Shown: positions 26,649 through 35,052 of the stretch, piece after piece | How positions within the stretch are numbered: position 1 is the first letter of the stretch | How the letters are laid out: each line of letters starts with the position of its first letter | NCBI GenBank assembly: GCA_963668365.1 | Contig: OY764266.1 | Location: forward strand, 992,001 to 1,056,000 | Length of the DNA stretch: 64,000 nt | Source: VXNE01 sp963668365 | Lineage (GTDB): Bacteria > Pseudomonadota > Gammaproteobacteria > Pseudomonadales > Azotimanducaceae | Direction: 5' to 3' | Notes under the pieces: model-generated | Database searches by the model: none | The model's input: the letters and a program-made list of their open reading frames with translations, nothing else | Told to the model about the DNA's origin: nothing | Position numbers and translations under genes: made by a program

Positions 26649-27779
26649 ATGAAAGACACTTCGCAAGTGACCGCTCCCCGCGTCTGCTTCGTCATCCCGA
26701 CGTACAACGAAGCACCGAACGTGTCGCTGCTCCTCGCGCGCCTCGCCTCGGAATATCCGGGCGAGGAGACAAGGTTCCTGATCGTCGACGACGAGAGTCC
26801 GGACGGCACGGCAGACCGCGTCCGGGAGTTTGCGGAGCGGGACTCCCGCGTGCATCTGCTCGAAGGCAAGCGGCGGGGGTTGGGCGCCGCGTATGTGCGG
26901 GGTATTTCGCATGCCGTGGACTCGCTCGGCGCCGAAGTCGTCGTGCAGATGGATGCGGACTTTTCCCACGATCCCGCGGACGCGAAAAAGCTGCTGGCTC
27001 GCCTGGCGGACGGGGCGGATGCCGCGATTGGAAGCCGGTACATCTCCGGGGGCGCGGTGGACCGGGACTGGAGCGTCGGACGCCGCGTCCTGTCCCGGGG
27101 CGGCAACTACCTGGCGCGTCGAATCGCGGGTCTCGTGACGGTTCACGATTGCACTTCGGGCTTCAAGGCGATTTCAGCCGCCGCGTTAAGGGCAATCGAT
27201 GTGAAGCGCATTCGGGTGCAAGGCTACGCGTTTCAGATCGCGTTGCTGCATCGGCTGATCGAGTCCGGCGCGCGGATCGTGGAAGAGCCGATCTACTTTC
27301 GCGATCGAGAACGGGGCCAGACCAAGCTGGGTATCGGGGACTTGATCGAGTTCTTCTACAGCGTCTGGTGGATGCGCGTCGCCGGATACAAGACGTTTCT
27401 CAAGTTCTCCCTGGTCGGGCTGTCCGGCGTGCTGGTGAATCTCGGGTCATTCCAGCTCGCCCTCGGACTCGGTGTGCACAAGTTCCTGGCGTCGCCCATC
27501 GCGATCGAGCTTTCCATCGTCTCGAACTTCCTGCTCAACAACTATTGGACCTTCGCCGATCGCGCGATGACAGGGCGCGGGCGCATCCGGGGCCTGAAGT
27601 ACAACCTGGTTTCGCTGACGACACTGGGGCTGAGCTACGCCACCTTTGTCCTGCTTTCGATGTTGTTCCCCGACGCCGCGCCCGTGGTGCTGCAGGGCTG
27701 CGGGATCATTCCCGCCACCATCTGCAACTACCTGCTGAATTCCTATTGGACGTTTCGCGCGGGGGAGCCGGAGTCGTAG
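26649..27779 (+). CDS. Polyprenol-phosphate glycosyltransferase with GtrA domain
   Basis: A 376-aa fusion. Residues about 1-235 are a family-2 glycosyltransferase of the dolichol/polyprenol-phosphate mannose synthase type (FVIPTYNEAPNVSLLLARL; VVQMDADFSHDP with the DxD-like metal site; GSRYISGGAV). Residues about 250-376 are a GtrA-type four-helix membrane domain. It would transfer a sugar from a nucleotide donor to a membrane polyprenol phosphate for later glycosylation of surface polymers or proteins. No acceptor glycosyltransferase is adjacent. Confidence 0.88.
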   Translation: MKDTSQVTAPRVCFVIPTYNEAPNVSLLLARLASEYPGEETRFLIVDDESPDGTADRVREFAERDSRVHLLEGKRRGLGAAYVRGISHAVDSLGAEVVVQMDADFSHDPADAKKLLARLADGADAAIGSRYISGGAVDRDWSVGRRVLSRGGNYLARRIAGLVTVHDCTSGFKAISAAALRAIDVKRIRVQGYAFQIALLHRLIESGARIVEEPIYFRDRERGQTKLGIGDLIEFFYSVWWMRVAGYKTFLKFSLVGLSGVLVNLGSFQLALGLGVHKFLASPIAIELSIVSNFLLNNYWTFADRAMTGRGRIRGLKYNLVSLTTLGLSYATFVLLSMLFPDAAPVVLQGCGIIPATICNYLLNSYWTFRAGEPES

Positions 27780-27833
27780 CACTTGCGGTTCCTCTGCGAA
27801 CACATCGACGATGCAGCAACGAATCAGGCCGTG

Positions 27834-28817
27834 TCAGTCGATCCAGATGTCCGGTCGCGTGTCCACGCCGTGCTTCGCGAAGACACCCTCGATCATCTCC
27901 ATGTCCTCGTCGGACAGCGTGCGTTCGGGTGCGTGCATGTTCGCTTCAACCTCGAATGGGGTGCGCGCGCCGACCAGCGCCACGCCCACCACGGGATTCC
28001 TCAAGACCCATGCCAGGGCGAGTTCATAGATCGCCATCCCGCGTTCTGCCGCCAGGGCCTTCAGTTCCTCCACCACGGCCAGGTTGCGCGGAAAGTTCTC
28101 CTCGGTGAACAGCGGCAGGTTGAAGGCATCCCCGCGCGAACGCCAGTCCCTTCCCTCGTTGAACCGCGTGTCGGCGCTGAACGTGCCCGTCAGCAGACCG
28201 TGGGCCAGCGGGCCGTAGACCATCATCGCGACGTCGTGCTCCCCGCAGTACTGGAACACCTCCGCTTCGAGGCGCCGGTCAAACAGGTTGTATCCGTACT
28301 GTCCGACATCCACGCGGCGGGCGGCCATGCAGTCGGCGATCTCGGCTTGCTTGAAGTTGGAGACGCCCACGAAACGCGTCTTTCCCTGCTGGACCAAGTC
28401 ATCGAGGCCGCGCATCGTTTCCTCGAACGGCGTGTCGCGGTCCGGCCAATGCACGAGGTACACGTCGAGATGGTCGGTATCCAGCGCCTTGAGAGTCGTC
28501 TCGATGGATTGCGTCATGCGTTCGGGCGTGGAGTCTCTCGACGTCTTGCCGGTTCCGCCGTAGCCGATGCCGAACTTGCTGACCAGTATGATGTCGTCCC
28601 GGTGGGACCCGAGGCCCTTGGCGAGAATGCTTTCGGACCGACCGAAACCATAGCCTTCGGCCGTGTCGAACAGGTTGATGCCGACATCGAGCGCCTTGTG
28701 GATAGCGGCGATGACGTCGGACTCGTCGATTCGCCCGTAGCTGCCCCCCAGTTCCCAGCATCCGAAACCGATCGCGGACACGTCGAGGCCCGTACTGCCG
28801 AAAGGTCGATACAACAT
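27834..28817 (-). CDS. Aldo/keto reductase
   Basis: A 327-aa NADPH-dependent TIM-barrel reductase. The catalytic tetrad is visible: Asp and Tyr in NLFDTAEGYGFGRSE, Lys in LVSKFG and His in YLVHWPD. It starts MLYRPFGSTGLDVSAIGFGC. I chose ATG 28817 over ATG 28823 because GAGGAG then lies 7 nt upstream, not 1 nt. Substrate unknown. It is a single gene, convergent with the glycosyltransferase. Confidence 0.88.
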   Translation of the reverse strand: MLYRPFGSTGLDVSAIGFGCWELGGSYGRIDESDVIAAIHKALDVGINLFDTAEGYGFGRSESILAKGLGSHRDDIILVSKFGIGYGGTGKTSRDSTPERMTQSIETTLKALDTDHLDVYLVHWPDRDTPFEETMRGLDDLVQQGKTRFVGVSNFKQAEIADCMAARRVDVGQYGYNLFDRRLEAEVFQYCGEHDVAMMVYGPLAHGLLTGTFSADTRFNEGRDWRSRGDAFNLPLFTEENFPRNLAVVEELKALAAERGMAIYELALAWVLRNPVVGVALVGARTPFEVEANMHAPERTLSDEDMEMIEGVFAKHGVDTRPDIWID

Positions 28818-28884
28818 GCGCATGCTCCTCGAGAAGTCAGTGCTCCTGAGCCTACACCGAGCACGACTAAGGCTCTACGTCCCG

Positions 28885-28992
28885 TTTGACCAAGTGCCAA
28901 AATTGACGACTAATTGTATGTCAATTAACGTGGTTATTATTCCAATTTATATTGAAATTCAAACGATTGAAGTGTCAAATAGCATGTCAAAT
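28885..28992 (+). promoter_or_regulatory. AT-rich control region with repeated TTGAC/GTCAA motifs before fic
   Basis: This segment is much more AT-rich than its surroundings. AATTGAC (28901-28907) and GTCAATT (28920-28926) form an inverted repeat. TGTCAAAT occurs at 28973-28980 and 28985-28992 as a 12-bp direct repeat, and TTTGAC is at 28885-28890. Together they look like a multi-site operator/promoter. The binding protein is unknown; the C-terminal region of the Fic protein is one candidate. Confidence 0.45.
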
Positions 28993-29016
28993 AAACTGCA
29001 CAATAGGGAGTGATAG

Positions 29017-30189
29017 CTGGACTGGGACCGATTCAGTTTCGACTACCGTCTGGATCAGAGGAGCATGGGGGCTCTTCTGGTGCAGATTGAAGCGTACAAG
29101 GAGGCCGCGCTGAACCTGGTTCTTCCACCGGAATGGAGGGACAGCCTGGATCAGCTGAATCGCGTGAGGGCCATCCACGGCACGACGGCGCTTGAGGGAA
29201 ACCCCTTGTCAGAGGCACAAGTGGGTCAACAGCTTGAGCAGACGGGAGAGCAACCACAACGACAATCCAGGGAACAGCTGCAAGTGCGGAACGCGGGCCG
29301 AGCCCAGGACTGGACAAAGCAACGATTCGGCCCAACGGAGCGACCGATATCGTACGCTGACATCATGCGAATGCACCGGCTCAACACAGTCGGCTCGGAT
29401 GAGCAAAGCAACACGCCGGGAAAGTTGAGAGAGCACTCGGTTGTTGTGGGTACCGAAGCACTGGGAGGCGTCCACCGCGGAGCGCCACCGGAGAGGCTCG
29501 CCGCGCTCATGCACGAATTCATAGAGTTCATCAACTCCGGTGCGCTTCAGGCGATGCATCCCGTCTTGCGCGCGCTGCTGGCGCACTTCTTCCTCGTCAC
29601 GATCCACCCCTTTGGCGACGGGAACGGACGGGTCTCAAGACTTGTCGAGGCGGGGATACTTTTCCAAGGTGGGTATAACGTCTTCGGATTCTACGGCCTG
29701 TCGAACTATTTCTATCGAAACGGGGACCGATACAAGCTCCTCCTGCAGAAGAGCAGGCGAAGGCAGCCTTTCGAACTTGGTGAGTTTGTGATGTTTGGCC
29801 TCGAAGGGTTCGCCGGTGAGCTGAAGGGGATCAACAACTTCATCAAGACCAAACTCAACCGCGTCATCTATCGGAACACGCTGGTGACGGCGCTTGGCAA
29901 GCGTATCGGTCCCCGTCGTCGCGTCATCAATCAACGTGAATACCGGTTGCTGGAACATCTGGTTGGCGTGACGGAACCGACGGACCCGTTCGCCGATGAG
30001 CCGTCAAAACGGATTCCCATTTCCGACTTGGTGCGTGAGCCATACGTCAATGCCATCTATGACGCGGTGACCAGACGCACGTTTTCCCGAGAGCTGGCCC
30101 GGCTGGCCGAAATGGGGTTCATCAAGGTCATCGGTCAGCGAAATGATCTGTCGGTCGAGCTGGATTTCAACGCGATTGGGCGGTACTGA
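29017..30189 (+). CDS. Fic family AMP-transferase-like protein
   Basis: The Fic active-site motif HPFGDGNGRVSR is present at about residues 193-204. An N-terminal inhibitory-helix motif TTALEGN (TxxxEG) lies at about 50-56, so this is a self-inhibited (class II) Fic protein. Such enzymes AMPylate Ser/Thr/Tyr of target proteins. The first ATG (29065) has AGGAG only 1-2 nt before it. The frame stays open back to a TAG at 29014, and a CTG at 29017 lies 6 nt after GGGAG (29006-29010); that longer form adds LDWDRFSFDYRLDQRS, which resembles Fic N-termini. The C-terminus (about 320-390) may be a winged helix. The gene looks acquired. Confidence 0.82.
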   Translation: MDWDRFSFDYRLDQRSMGALLVQIEAYKEAALNLVLPPEWRDSLDQLNRVRAIHGTTALEGNPLSEAQVGQQLEQTGEQPQRQSREQLQVRNAGRAQDWTKQRFGPTERPISYADIMRMHRLNTVGSDEQSNTPGKLREHSVVVGTEALGGVHRGAPPERLAALMHEFIEFINSGALQAMHPVLRALLAHFFLVTIHPFGDGNGRVSRLVEAGILFQGGYNVFGFYGLSNYFYRNGDRYKLLLQKSRRRQPFELGEFVMFGLEGFAGELKGINNFIKTKLNRVIYRNTLVTALGKRIGPRRRVINQREYRLLEHLVGVTEPTDPFADEPSKRIPISDLVREPYVNAIYDAVTRRTFSRELARLAEMGFIKVIGQRNDLSVELDFNAIGRY

Positions 30190-30216
30190 CAGCCAGTCGG
30201 TGAGCGGCGTCTCTGG

Positions 30217-30249
30217 TTCACAATTGGCCGATGGACTGTGGGCTATACT
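30217..30249 (+). promoter_or_regulatory. Weak promoter candidate before the VOC operon
   Basis: TATACT at 30244-30249 is a good -10 box. The best upstream partner, TTCACA at 30217-30222, is 21 bp away, longer than the preferred 17. It lies in the 130-bp gap between the Fic gene and the VOC gene start at 30320. Confidence 0.3.
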
Positions 30250-30319
30250 CGTTTGAACCGGTCGAAGAAGGTCAATCAACGTGGCGAGGCGCCGCGGAGG
30301 AACGCGAGGACAACAACCT

Positions 30320-31186
30320 ATGGCAGAAGCGAAAGAGTTCAATCGCAGCGAAGAGAACGTCGGCAATGTGCTCAACATGGAGCACATCAACCTGACCGTG
30401 CCGGACCAGCAGGTCGCGGCGCTTTTTTACGTCACGGGGCTCGGCTTTACCCGGGATCCCTACGTCGATTTCGGCACCCGCAACATGTGGATCAACGCCG
30501 GCGCGCAGCAGTTCCACCTGCCGAAGAGCACGGCCCAGAAATGGCGCGGCCACATCGGCGTTGTCGTTCCGGACCTCGACGACCTGAAGCGGCGCCTGCA
30601 ATCCGTTTCGGAACTGCTGGCCGGTACGCAATTCGAGTTCTCGGAGAAGAACGATCACGTCGCCGTCACCTGTCCATGGGGCAACGCCATTCGCGCCTAC
30701 GCTCCGGAAGCGTTTCCCGGCATTTACCTCGGCATCGCGTATGCGCAAATGGACGTATCTCCCGGCGTTGCGGAGGGTATCGCCGATTTCTACCGGGAAG
30801 TATTCCTCGCGCCCGCAGAGGTGCTTGAGAACGAGGGGGGCCGGTGCGTCGAAGTGTCCACGGGACTCGATCAACGGCTGATCTACAACGAGACGACGGA
30901 GGAGATTTCAGGCTACGACGGACACCACATCGCCATTTACGTATCGGACTTCTCCAGTCCGCACGATTTCCTGCTCGAGCGAAATCTGGTGACGGAAGAG
31001 ACGGATCAGCACCAGTATCGCTTCCAGGCCATCGTCGACCCGGATTCCGGCGAAACCCTGGCGGAACTCGAACACGAGGTCCGGAGCCTCCGGCACCCCA
31101 TGTACATGCGGAACCTGGTGAATCGAAACCCGGCGCAGTCGTTTCGCAATTACATCAACGGGCGCGACGCGTTCTATCCCGGGTGA
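30320..31186 (+). CDS. VOC (glyoxalase/dioxygenase-fold) protein
   Basis: A 288-aa protein with two VOC halves: NMEHINLTVPDQQVAALFYV and GHIGVVVPDLDDL in the first (about 20-130), and GYDGHHIAIYVSDFSSPHDF in the second. The His/Glu residues in MEHIN, FHLP, GHIG and HHIA are possible metal ligands. VOC members include glyoxalases, epimerases and ring-cleavage dioxygenases; no subtype is clear. ATG 30320 is preferred over a GTG at 30281. Its TGA (31184-31186) overlaps the GTG start of the MoxR-type ATPase, so the two are translationally coupled. Confidence 0.75.
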   Translation: MAEAKEFNRSEENVGNVLNMEHINLTVPDQQVAALFYVTGLGFTRDPYVDFGTRNMWINAGAQQFHLPKSTAQKWRGHIGVVVPDLDDLKRRLQSVSELLAGTQFEFSEKNDHVAVTCPWGNAIRAYAPEAFPGIYLGIAYAQMDVSPGVAEGIADFYREVFLAPAEVLENEGGRCVEVSTGLDQRLIYNETTEEISGYDGHHIAIYVSDFSSPHDFLLERNLVTEETDQHQYRFQAIVDPDSGETLAELEHEVRSLRHPMYMRNLVNRNPAQSFRNYINGRDAFYPG

Positions 31187-31992
31187 GCGAGCCGTACTAC
31201 CTGCCGCTCGCCGATGAGGTAGAGGTATTCGAGGCCGCCTACCACAGCCGTCTGCCGGTACTCCTGAAAGGGCCGACGGGATGTGGCAAGACCCGCTTCG
31301 TCGAGCACATGACGTGGCGGCTCTACGAGACCTCCGATGGACCGAGGGGCGATCTTGCCGTGCCTCTGGTCACGGTTTCCTGCCATGAGGATCTGACGGC
31401 CACCGATCTGGTCGGGCGGTACCTCCTGCGCGGCGACGAGACCGTTTGGCGGGATGGGCCGTTGACCCAGGCCGCGCGCTCCGGCGCCATCTGTTACCTG
31501 GATGAGATCGTGGAAGCGCGCAAGGACACCACCGTGCTGGTGCATTCGCTTACCGACCACCGCCGCATGCTGCCGATCGACAAGACCGGCGAGTTGCTCG
31601 TCGCGCATGACGATTTCTTGCTCGTGATCTCCTACAACCCCGGCTATCAGAGCGTCCTCAAGGACTTGAAGACGAGCACGCGGCAGCGGTTTGTCTCCTT
31701 GAGCTTCGACTACCCGGAAAGCGATGCCGAGGCGGAAATCATCGCGCATGAATCCGCCGTTGCCGCGGATATCGCGGATCGGCTCGCGGCCATCGGCGTC
31801 AAGGTGCGCAACTTGCGCGAACACGGTTTTGAGGAGGGCGTGAGCACCCGGCTCCTGATATACGCGGGAGAACTCATCCGGGGCGGCATCGACCCGCGCC
31901 GCGCCGCGGAAATCGCGATCGTGCAGACGGTGTCCGACGATGCGAACGTGCAGAAAGCGGTCGCCGACATCGTCGATATGATCCTGCCCTAG
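31183..31992 (+). CDS. MoxR-type AAA+ ATPase (CbbQ/NorQ family)
   Basis: A 269-aa AAA+ ATPase. Walker A is KGPTGCGKTRF (about residues 29-39), Walker B is AICYLDEI, and ISYNPGYQ is the sensor region. The family (CbbQ, NirQ/NorQ, MoxR) works with a VWA protein to remodel or load metal cofactors into a client, such as Rubisco activation by CbbQO or nitric oxide reductase maturation by NorQD. The GTG start overlaps the VOC stop (GTGA), and the VWA partner follows 7 bp later. No Rubisco or NO reductase gene is nearby. Confidence 0.9.
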   Translation: MSEPYYLPLADEVEVFEAAYHSRLPVLLKGPTGCGKTRFVEHMTWRLYETSDGPRGDLAVPLVTVSCHEDLTATDLVGRYLLRGDETVWRDGPLTQAARSGAICYLDEIVEARKDTTVLVHSLTDHRRMLPIDKTGELLVAHDDFLLVISYNPGYQSVLKDLKTSTRQRFVSLSFDYPESDAEAEIIAHESAVAADIADRLAAIGVKVRNLREHGFEEGVSTRLLIYAGELIRGGIDPRRAAEIAIVQTVSDDANVQKAVADIVDMILP

Positions 31993-31999
31993 CTCAAGC

Positions 32000-33856
32000 G
32001 TGGTCGACCTTGCCGACGTAGAACGCCCCCTCGCGTTGTTCGCGGAGGGGATCGCTGGTCGCCACTGCCATCTCAAGGTGGGCGACGAGGACGCCGCCGA
32101 CCCCGGCGTATACCTGCCCGCTCGCATCGATATCTTCGACGACGAGACGCTGAATGCCGCGATATACCGGCTGCGCGTGCTGGTGCAGCTCGGGTTTCGC
32201 GAGTTTGGCACGTTCGCCTTCGATATCGACCGCGCCCGGGCCCGAATCCCGGGGCTCGCCGCCCGTCCCCCGCCCCCGGTCCACCGCGAATCGGACCTGA
32301 CGCTATTCTTCAATCACTTCGATGCGCCGCCGGCGGCCCGATCATTGTTCCATGTGATCGAGTCGGCCCGGGTTGAGGCGCAGACCCTGCGAAGGTATCC
32401 CGGGGCGCGCAAGTACAAGGCGGCGCTGGACCCACACCGCGATGCGCCGGTCGACTTCCTGCGCCCGGTGATTGATCGCGTGTGCGCGCCGGACGCGACG
32501 GTGTACGACACCGCGGAAGCGGTGATCGAGTGCTACGGCATGTTCGCCGTCGACGTCGAGGAATCCGGGGACGGTGCGTTTCCCGGGCACATGGAGTGGG
32601 CCCAGAGGGAGGCTCGCCTCGAAGACTGGGAAAGGGAACTCGACGACGCCAACGCCGAGGTGTCTGCGATGGAAGTTGTCGAGTTGTCGAGTGGCGATCA
32701 AGTCAAGGTTGGGCAAGGGAAGGGCGACGGCGATGTTCGTCAAGTCGGACAGGATCTCGTGCGCGCGCGGGACGATTTGCAGCGCCGGATCGACTCGGAG
32801 CGTTCCGAACTGCGGCATCGATTCGGCGCGTCGCCCGTCGATGCGCGCAGTTTCCTCTACGACGAGTGGGACTGCCTCGAACGGCGCTACAGGAAAGCCT
32901 GGTGCCGGCTGTTCGAAATAGAAATCGATCCCAGGGATGCCGCGGACGACGGTGGGCGCGGTCTCATGCGATCCGTTCGCCCCTACGCGCGGGCGGTGCG
33001 GCGACGTTTCGAGCAGATACGGCCGATCGGCTACCAGCGAATACGCAAGGTGGCCGATGGGGACGAGCTGGACCTGGGCGCATTGGTCGACGTTCGCTCT
33101 GACCTGCGCGCCGGCGTCTCACCGGACGATCGGGTGTACAGCCAGCGCAAGCGTGCGCGCCGCGACGTCGGCGCCGCATTCCTGGTCGACCTGTCCGCGT
33201 CCACTGACGATCCCGTCGAAGCGGCGGAACCTCCGACCAACGACACTGCGCCACAGGACCTTCGCGACCCGTGGTTCGATGACGACGATGCGTCTGCGGA
33301 CAGGCCGCCCTCGCCGGCAGAGAGCCGGCGCATCATCGACATTCAGAAGGAAGCCGTTGCCTTGATGGCCACTGCGCTCGAGGGCATCGGGGACGAATAC
33401 GGCGTCTACGGTTTCTCGGGGTACGGGAAAGACTGTATCGAGTTTCATGTCGCGAAAGAGTTCGATGAACCCTTTCGCCGCCGGACCCTTGACGCCATTG
33501 CGGCGATGAAGCCAAAGCGCAGCACCCGGATGGGTCCGGCGATTCGCCACGCGGCGGGAAAGCTCGCCGCTGCCGGCGCCGCGCTGAAGGTGCTGATGAT
33601 CGTGAGCGACGGGTTCCCGCAGGATTGCGACTACGGACCTGAGCGCGGCAACCACGAATACGGGGTGCGCGATACGGCGAAGGCGCTGGAGGAAGCTGAG
33701 CGCGCGGGAATCCACACTTTTTGCGTGACCGTCGACCGGTCCGGCCACGACTATCTGCGTCGGATGTGTCCCGAAACGCACTACATGGTGATCGAGGAAA
33801 CGGAGGGTTTGCCGGCAGCCCTGCAGAAAGCCTACCGGCAATTGACCCAGATCTGA
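32000..33856 (+). CDS. VWA-domain protein (CbbO/NorD family)
   Basis: A 618-aa partner of the preceding ATPase. The C-terminal VWA domain (about 385-610) has the MIDAS motif AAFLVDLSASTDD, plus STRMGPAIRHAAGKL and LMIVSDGFPQDCDYG. The N-terminal part is helical and charged, as in CbbO/NorD. GTG start at 32000, directly after the ATPase stop. The VWA protein normally docks the AAA+ ring on its client through its Mg-binding site. The client is not evident; the co-translated VOC protein is the best local candidate. Confidence 0.88.
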   Translation: MVDLADVERPLALFAEGIAGRHCHLKVGDEDAADPGVYLPARIDIFDDETLNAAIYRLRVLVQLGFREFGTFAFDIDRARARIPGLAARPPPPVHRESDLTLFFNHFDAPPAARSLFHVIESARVEAQTLRRYPGARKYKAALDPHRDAPVDFLRPVIDRVCAPDATVYDTAEAVIECYGMFAVDVEESGDGAFPGHMEWAQREARLEDWERELDDANAEVSAMEVVELSSGDQVKVGQGKGDGDVRQVGQDLVRARDDLQRRIDSERSELRHRFGASPVDARSFLYDEWDCLERRYRKAWCRLFEIEIDPRDAADDGGRGLMRSVRPYARAVRRRFEQIRPIGYQRIRKVADGDELDLGALVDVRSDLRAGVSPDDRVYSQRKRARRDVGAAFLVDLSASTDDPVEAAEPPTNDTAPQDLRDPWFDDDDASADRPPSPAESRRIIDIQKEAVALMATALEGIGDEYGVYGFSGYGKDCIEFHVAKEFDEPFRRRTLDAIAAMKPKRSTRMGPAIRHAAGKLAAAGAALKVLMIVSDGFPQDCDYGPERGNHEYGVRDTAKALEEAERAGIHTFCVTVDRSGHDYLRRMCPETHYMVIEETEGLPAALQKAYRQLTQI

Positions 33857-33889
33857 GCGGCGGCGGTTGCCGAAGCAACCCTTGCTCGT

Positions 33890-34561
33890 CTAGTCGTCGC
33901 CCCCCATGATGCCGAACAGGCTCAGCAGGTTCATGAACAACAGGTAGATCGAGACGAACAGGTTGTTCGTGGCGATGATGTAGTTCGTTTCGCCGCCGAG
34001 CACGATCGCGCTCGTCTGATACAGCATGAGCGCGCAGGCGATCAGCACCATCATGCCGGAGAGCGCTGCGGCGAATGCCGAGAGATCGAAGAAGAACGAG
34101 CAGATGATGACGCCGATTACGACGAAGAACCCGACCACGAGGAACGACCGCAGGAACGAGAAATCCTTCTTGGTCGTGATCGTGTAGAGCGAAAGGCCAA
34201 AGAACGTGGCCGCCGTGACGCCGAGCGCCTGCGCGACCACACCGGGGTGAACCGCGGCATAGTAGCTGACGATCGGTCCGGCGACGAAACCGATGAAGCC
34301 GGTGAACATGAAGGTCCAGAACAGGCCCCAGACGCTGTTCGCCGTCTTGTTGACCAAGTAGGACAGGCCGAAGAAACCGACAAGATAGACGATGAAACCG
34401 GCCATCCCGCCGAAGAACGGCACGTTCAACGCTGCCGCTACGGTTCCGGTGACGCAGGCGAACGCCACCGTGAACGCCAGCAGAATGTAGGTGTTGCGCA
34501 GTACCTGGTTGACTTCAACGGCAGGACGCGCGGTGCTTGCAAGGGTTCTGAATTCGGCCAT
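33890..34561 (-). CDS. Bax inhibitor-1 / YccA family membrane protein
   Basis: A 223-aa integral membrane protein with about seven hydrophobic helices and the family features MFTGFIGFVAGP and ALMLYQTSAIVLGGETNYI near the C-terminus. Bacterial members (YccA, BsYetJ) bind FtsH or conduct Ca2+. ATG 34561 starts MAEFRTLASTARPAVEVNQ. It ends close to the VWA gene, convergent with it. Confidence 0.9.
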   Translation of the reverse strand: MAEFRTLASTARPAVEVNQVLRNTYILLAFTVAFACVTGTVAAALNVPFFGGMAGFIVYLVGFFGLSYLVNKTANSVWGLFWTFMFTGFIGFVAGPIVSYYAAVHPGVVAQALGVTAATFFGLSLYTITTKKDFSFLRSFLVVGFFVVIGVIICSFFFDLSAFAAALSGMMVLIACALMLYQTSAIVLGGETNYIIATNNLFVSIYLLFMNLLSLFGIMGGDD

Positions 34562-34649
34562 GTGTTCCTTCCAGTGCGTTGGTTATGATCTATATAGGGA
34601 AGTCTGTGCGGATTCTCAAGCCGTCGTGGCCAATTGGGTATGTACGGGC

Positions 34650-34886
34650 TCATTCCGAAAATGCACAAGCCCGCCCGGAGTTGCCTCCGGACGGGCAGTT
34701 CGGGGAGCTTGGGATCTGCTTGGCGAGTCGCGAGTTCCGAGTCGCCGTCAGGGTCAGATCGGCGGCGGCGTATGCCAGCCCAAACCCGACGAGCCATCCC
34801 CAATCGACAAGAGTCGGGTTCACGAACGGTAGGGCAAACCCCGCGATCACCGTTCCGCCGCATACTCCACGCACCTGAAGGCGCAC
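34650..34886 (-). CDS. Doubtful small membrane protein near the island's left edge
   Basis: GTG 34886 opens a 78-aa frame with two hydrophobic stretches (GGTVIAGFALPFV and WGWLVGFGLAYAAADL). The frame stays open 16 codons further upstream to about 34937. Its last codons run through the GC-rich hairpin at 34669-34696. There is no good ribosome binding site. It may be a real short protein or the tail of a gene cut when the island formed. The rest of the 34562-35052 gap shows only that hairpin and nothing else I can name. Confidence 0.3.
   Translation of the reverse strand: MRLQVRGVCGGTVIAGFALPFVNPTLVDWGWLVGFGLAYAAADLTLTATRNSRLAKQIPSSPNCPSGGNSGRACAFSE
34669..34696 (-). terminator. GC-rich hairpin, candidate minus-strand terminator
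   Basis: 34669-34680 and 34685-34696 pair over 12 bp with one mismatch around a 4-nt loop. Read on the minus strand, the stem is followed by TTGTGCATTTT, so it could stop minus-strand transcription before the Bax-inhibitor gene. Confidence 0.45.
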
Positions 34887-35052
34887 TTCCTGCCAGCGCT
34901 CGCCCTTGCCTGAACGGGCGGAAACGCCTGTAACGTCAGCGACTTACGGCGAGAACGGCTCCCCGCCGTCGCGCGGCTTCCCCGACCAAACGCCGCCGCA
35001 GCTGCTTCCTGTACTACGGCTCAGCCGCGCGGCCCGATCAGGGAGCCGCGAC

